DNA of 9,116 bases from Rikenellaceae bacterium. Its GTDB lineage: Bacteria > Bacteroidota > Bacteroidia > Bacteroidales > Rikenellaceae. Made by a program: the position numbers and the translations under genes. The notes beneath the pieces are model-generated. The model was not told the DNA's origin. It searched no databases and saw only the letters and a program-made list of their open reading frames with translations. The DNA is taken from positions 1 through 9,116 of the forward strand of contig JAJQAW010000122.1 of NCBI GenBank assembly GCA_021203585.1, written 5' to 3'. Below, in pieces: positions 7,205 through 9,116 of the stretch. The first letter of the stretch is position 1, and every line of letters starts with the position of its first letter.

Positions 7205-7423
7205 CTCCAAAACGGCGGAATCTCTGACGAGGGGCCGAAGATAGGGAAGGCGTAGCCGGTTTATGGGTACGTTCGGAAAACCGGGACAGGAGGTGAATCG
7301 AGTTGGGACTGGAAGGACAGACCCGACGGTATGAGACAGAAAGTCCGACAACCTATCGGAGAGAAGGTCCCGCAACCATAGGAACCGTGAATATTCCCCG
7401 TTAAACAATGACAAATTAAGACC
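7205..7423 (+). promoter_or_regulatory. Structured 5' leader of rplS
   Basis: This long non-coding leader holds several possible stems. CCGGTTT (7256-7262) pairs with AAACCGG (7278-7284) over a 15-nt loop. GTT-GGGAC (7302-7309) pairs with GTCCC-GC-AAC (7367-7376) with a 2-nt bulge, enclosing further pairing such as GGAC (7315-7318) with GTCC (7343-7346). GGACT (7306-7310) could instead pair with AGTCC (7342-7346), so alternative folds compete. The last ~40 nt before the ATG are A/T-rich and probably open for ribosome binding. Leaders that bind their own ribosomal protein are known for other r-protein genes; autoregulation by L19 is inference. An independent small RNA is the alternative. Confidence 0.55.
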
Positions 7424-7786
7424 ATGGAACAACTGGTAAAGATCGCCGAAGAGGCTTTCGTACAGAAGAAAGAGTATCCTGAATTTAAAGCCGGGGATAC
7501 CATCACGGTAACCATCCGTATTGTAGAGGGTTCTAAAGAACGCCTCCAGAATTTCCGCGGAACCGTTATTCAACGTAAGGGTACGGGGAATACCCAGACT
7601 TTCACCATCCGTAAAATTTCCGACGGCATCGGGGTGGAGCGTATTTTCCCACTCTATTCTCCGACCATCCAGAACATCGAGCTAAACAAAGTCGGTGTGG
7701 TCCGCCGCGCCCGCATTTATTACCTGCGCGACCTGCGTGGTAAGAAGGCTCGTATCAAAGAGAAAAAAATGGTCGCTAAAAAATAA
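7424..7786 (+). CDS. rplS: 50S ribosomal protein L19 (bL19)
   Basis: L19 sits at the 30S-50S interface of the ribosome. The 120 residues fit the family. Recognisable stretches are FKAGDTITVTIRIVEGSKER (residues 21-40), LQNFRGTVIQRKG (41-53), TFTIRKISDGIGVERIFPLY (59-78) and the end of the core, VGVVRRARIYYLRDLRGKKA (90-109), followed by a basic tail. The ATG at 7424 follows AATTAAGACC, with no Shine-Dalgarno, as is usual for highly expressed Bacteroidota genes. Here it is transcribed alone from its own promoter and ends at a strong terminator, unlike the trmD-rplS operons of Proteobacteria. Confidence 0.98.
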   Translation: MEQLVKIAEEAFVQKKEYPEFKAGDTITVTIRIVEGSKERLQNFRGTVIQRKGTGNTQTFTIRKISDGIGVERIFPLYSPTIQNIELNKVGVVRRARIYYLRDLRGKKARIKEKKMVAKK

Positions 7787-7802
7787 GACCGTTTCGACAG
7801 AC

Positions 7803-7840
7803 AAAAAAAGGGGCTTCCTGATCAGGAAGCCCCTTTTTTT
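7803..7840. terminator. Bidirectional terminator between rplS and the pectate lyase gene
   Basis: The 24-base perfect palindrome GGGGCTTCCTGA/TCAGGAAGCCCC (7810-7833) is flanked by A7 on the left and T7 on the right, so the complete 38 bases read the same on both strands. It can therefore stop rplS transcripts on the plus strand and the convergent lyase transcripts on the minus strand. Confidence 0.95.
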
Positions 7841-7885
7841 GTGGTGTGGGGGCATAAATTTCTGCCGCCCCGGATCGAAAAGAAA

Positions 7886-9116
7886 TTATGGCTGCGGATA
7901 ATTTCCGTTCCCAATCATCTTTTGCGACAGCTCGTGCAGGTAAACTTCCAGATTGGTATAAGTTCTCCCCGACAGGGTAGATTGAGCACCGTCGGACGGA
8001 TCATTCGGGTTTAATCCGTATAATTCTTCCCAATAATCGGGTATCCCGTCGTGATCGGAGTCTACGGGCGCATCACTGCTCCGGTATACCGGATATCCGC
8101 CCGCATCGGCAGGCGTGTCGATGATGCCGGTCATTCGATGCGTTCCGTCGGGGTCGTACCGTCCGTTGAAACGGGCCGTGCCACTGGCCGTTTCCTCTAC
8201 CACGCGCCGATCGACGGCATCACGGGGAAATGCACCCGCACCGGCCAATACGCTCCGATAGGCTTGCTCGGCGGTTTCTGCCTGCACCCGATAGGGTTCG
8301 GGAATGGGGAACGGAACCGGGGATTTGTAGTCGGCTTCCGTGATAACGACTCCGGCTTCCGCGTACTTATCCATGTTAAGCCCCAGGTAATTATCCGTAT
8401 TTTTATCCGCATTGGCTGTCCCTTCCATGATATTCCCGCTCATATACCATTGAGCCACACAACCCTCGGCCCCGCCATAGGTCGATTCGGAGAAATAGGA
8501 ATTCTGGTCGCCCAGGCGCGCGGGTCCGGGCTTATAATAATTATTCACGAAATTGGTACGGTTCGTTCCGCCGGCCAACCCGATATCGGAGCCATAGCAG
8601 GAGTTTTGCTTTCCCCAGTTGTAATTGACATTGTTTACATAATCGATCAATACGTGCAGATCATTGCTCCGGGCGACGTTGAAGCTTGGAGAACGGCTGC
8701 CGGTATGGGCCGGCAGGTGATTATGGAACGTGGCGTTTTGTCCTCCCCATTGCGCGCCGTACCCCCGGACACCCTTACCGTGCCCCGCATCGTACAGCCC
8801 TTCATGGATGATGCACCACTGGATGGTGGTGTTATGATTGTCGTAAATGGTCATATTCTCCTCGCCGCTCCAACCGAACGTGCAATGATCGATAATCCAG
8901 TTGCGGGCGTTTTCAATACCGAGGGAGCCTTTTCCGTCGGAGTGATTCTCCATGGCGCCGGCACGGAACCGTACGTGGCGGATAATCAGGTTTTCCGATC
9001 CGCCCAAATTCACCTTATCCCCGACGATACAGATACCATCACCCGGAGCGGTTTGCCCGGCAATGGTTACGTTCTTGCAAGTGCGGCGAAGTTCACCCCC
9101 GCGCCGGGCATCGGTA
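7886..9116 (-). CDS. Pectate lyase-like polysaccharide lyase (N-terminus outside window)
   Basis: A probable exported enzyme that cleaves pectin or related polyuronides by beta-elimination. The minus-strand frame is open to the window end, giving 409 residues; the GTG at 9013 is internal, because upstream codons encode RRGGELRRTCKNVTIAGQTA and PGDGICIVGDKV, the typical start of the parallel beta-helix. Next come NLIIRHVRFRAG, NWIIDHCTFGWSGEENMTIY, TIQWCIIHEGL and VRGYGAQWGGQNATFHNHLP, all characteristic of the pectate lyase family common in Bacteroidetes. The expected SRNPRF-type segment reads SRSPSF here. Near the C-terminus, DSDHDGIPDYWEELYGLNPN (about 8003-8062) is a TSP3-like calcium-binding motif. 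No type IX sorting domain is present. The signal peptide would lie outside the window. No partner susC/susD genes are visible. Confidence 0.88.
   Translation of the reverse strand, partial: TDARRGGELRRTCKNVTIAGQTAPGDGICIVGDKVNLGGSENLIIRHVRFRAGAMENHSDGKGSLGIENARNWIIDHCTFGWSGEENMTIYDNHNTTIQWCIIHEGLYDAGHGKGVRGYGAQWGGQNATFHNHLPAHTGSRSPSFNVARSNDLHVLIDYVNNVNYNWGKQNSCYGSDIGLAGGTNRTNFVNNYYKPGPARLGDQNSYFSESTYGGAEGCVAQWYMSGNIMEGTANADKNTDNYLGLNMDKYAEAGVVITEADYKSPVPFPIPEPYRVQAETAEQAYRSVLAGAGAFPRDAVDRRVVEETASGTARFNGRYDPDGTHRMTGIIDTPADAGGYPVYRSSDAPVDSDHDGIPDYWEELYGLNPNDPSDGAQSTLSGRTYTNLEVYLHELSQKMIGNGNYPQP

Noticed and set aside
7201..7235. GCCCCTC/GAGGGGC hairpin at the start of the rplS leader
   Set aside because: The left arm lies at or before the predicted transcription start, so it is probably not transcribed in full, and the loop is 21 nt.

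Overview
The window looks like a chromosomal segment from a member of the Bacteroidota, most likely order Bacteroidales. Three things point there. Two intergenic regions carry the phylum-specific promoter form (TTTG-like -33, about 20 nt, then TAnnTTTG). Several starts have AT-rich upstream sequence without a Shine-Dalgarno. The V-type ATPase genes are in the compact A-B-D-I-K order known from Bacteroidetes and Chlamydiae. The species cannot be named from the sequence alone.

Layout. Positions 1-6300 hold the distal part of a plus-strand V/A-type rotary ATPase operon: subunit A (5' end outside the window), subunit B, a 732-bp spacer without a convincing gene, subunit D, subunit I (membrane stator) and the two-hairpin proteolipid K. 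The operon closes with a strong hairpin terminator at 6322-6353. A separate gene with its own promoter follows (6452-7159), encoding a small DUF5684-like membrane protein with an acidic tail. Next is rplS (ribosomal protein L19, 7424-7786), with its own promoter and a structured leader of about 215 nt. A perfect palindromic terminator at 7803-7840 separates rplS from a convergent minus-strand gene (7886 to the window end) for a secreted-type pectate lyase with a calcium-binding TSP3-like tail; its N-terminus lies beyond the window.

Two features of the ATPase operon stand out. First, subunit B has a single in-frame TGA at 2136-2138, where the family has a conserved glycine. The frame is otherwise intact for 441 codons, and the stop removes the arginine finger and the C-terminal domain. 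It is either a one-base error or strain-specific nonsense mutation (GGA to TGA), or, much less likely, a recoded codon. Second, the B-D spacer is bounded by inverted repeats that share a perfect 16-nt end (CTGAACTGGCGCTTTT). Inside are a perfect 31-bp inverted repeat, a (GAAA)7 microsatellite and strongly purine-skewed sequence, giving it the look of a small non-autonomous element or a large intercistronic RNA structure.

Working together: A and B form the catalytic head, D the central shaft, and I and K the ion-translocating membrane part. K keeps residues matching the Na+ ligands of the Enterococcus hirae ring, so sodium coupling is plausible. No CRISPR array, tRNA, rRNA or autonomous transposase gene was seen.
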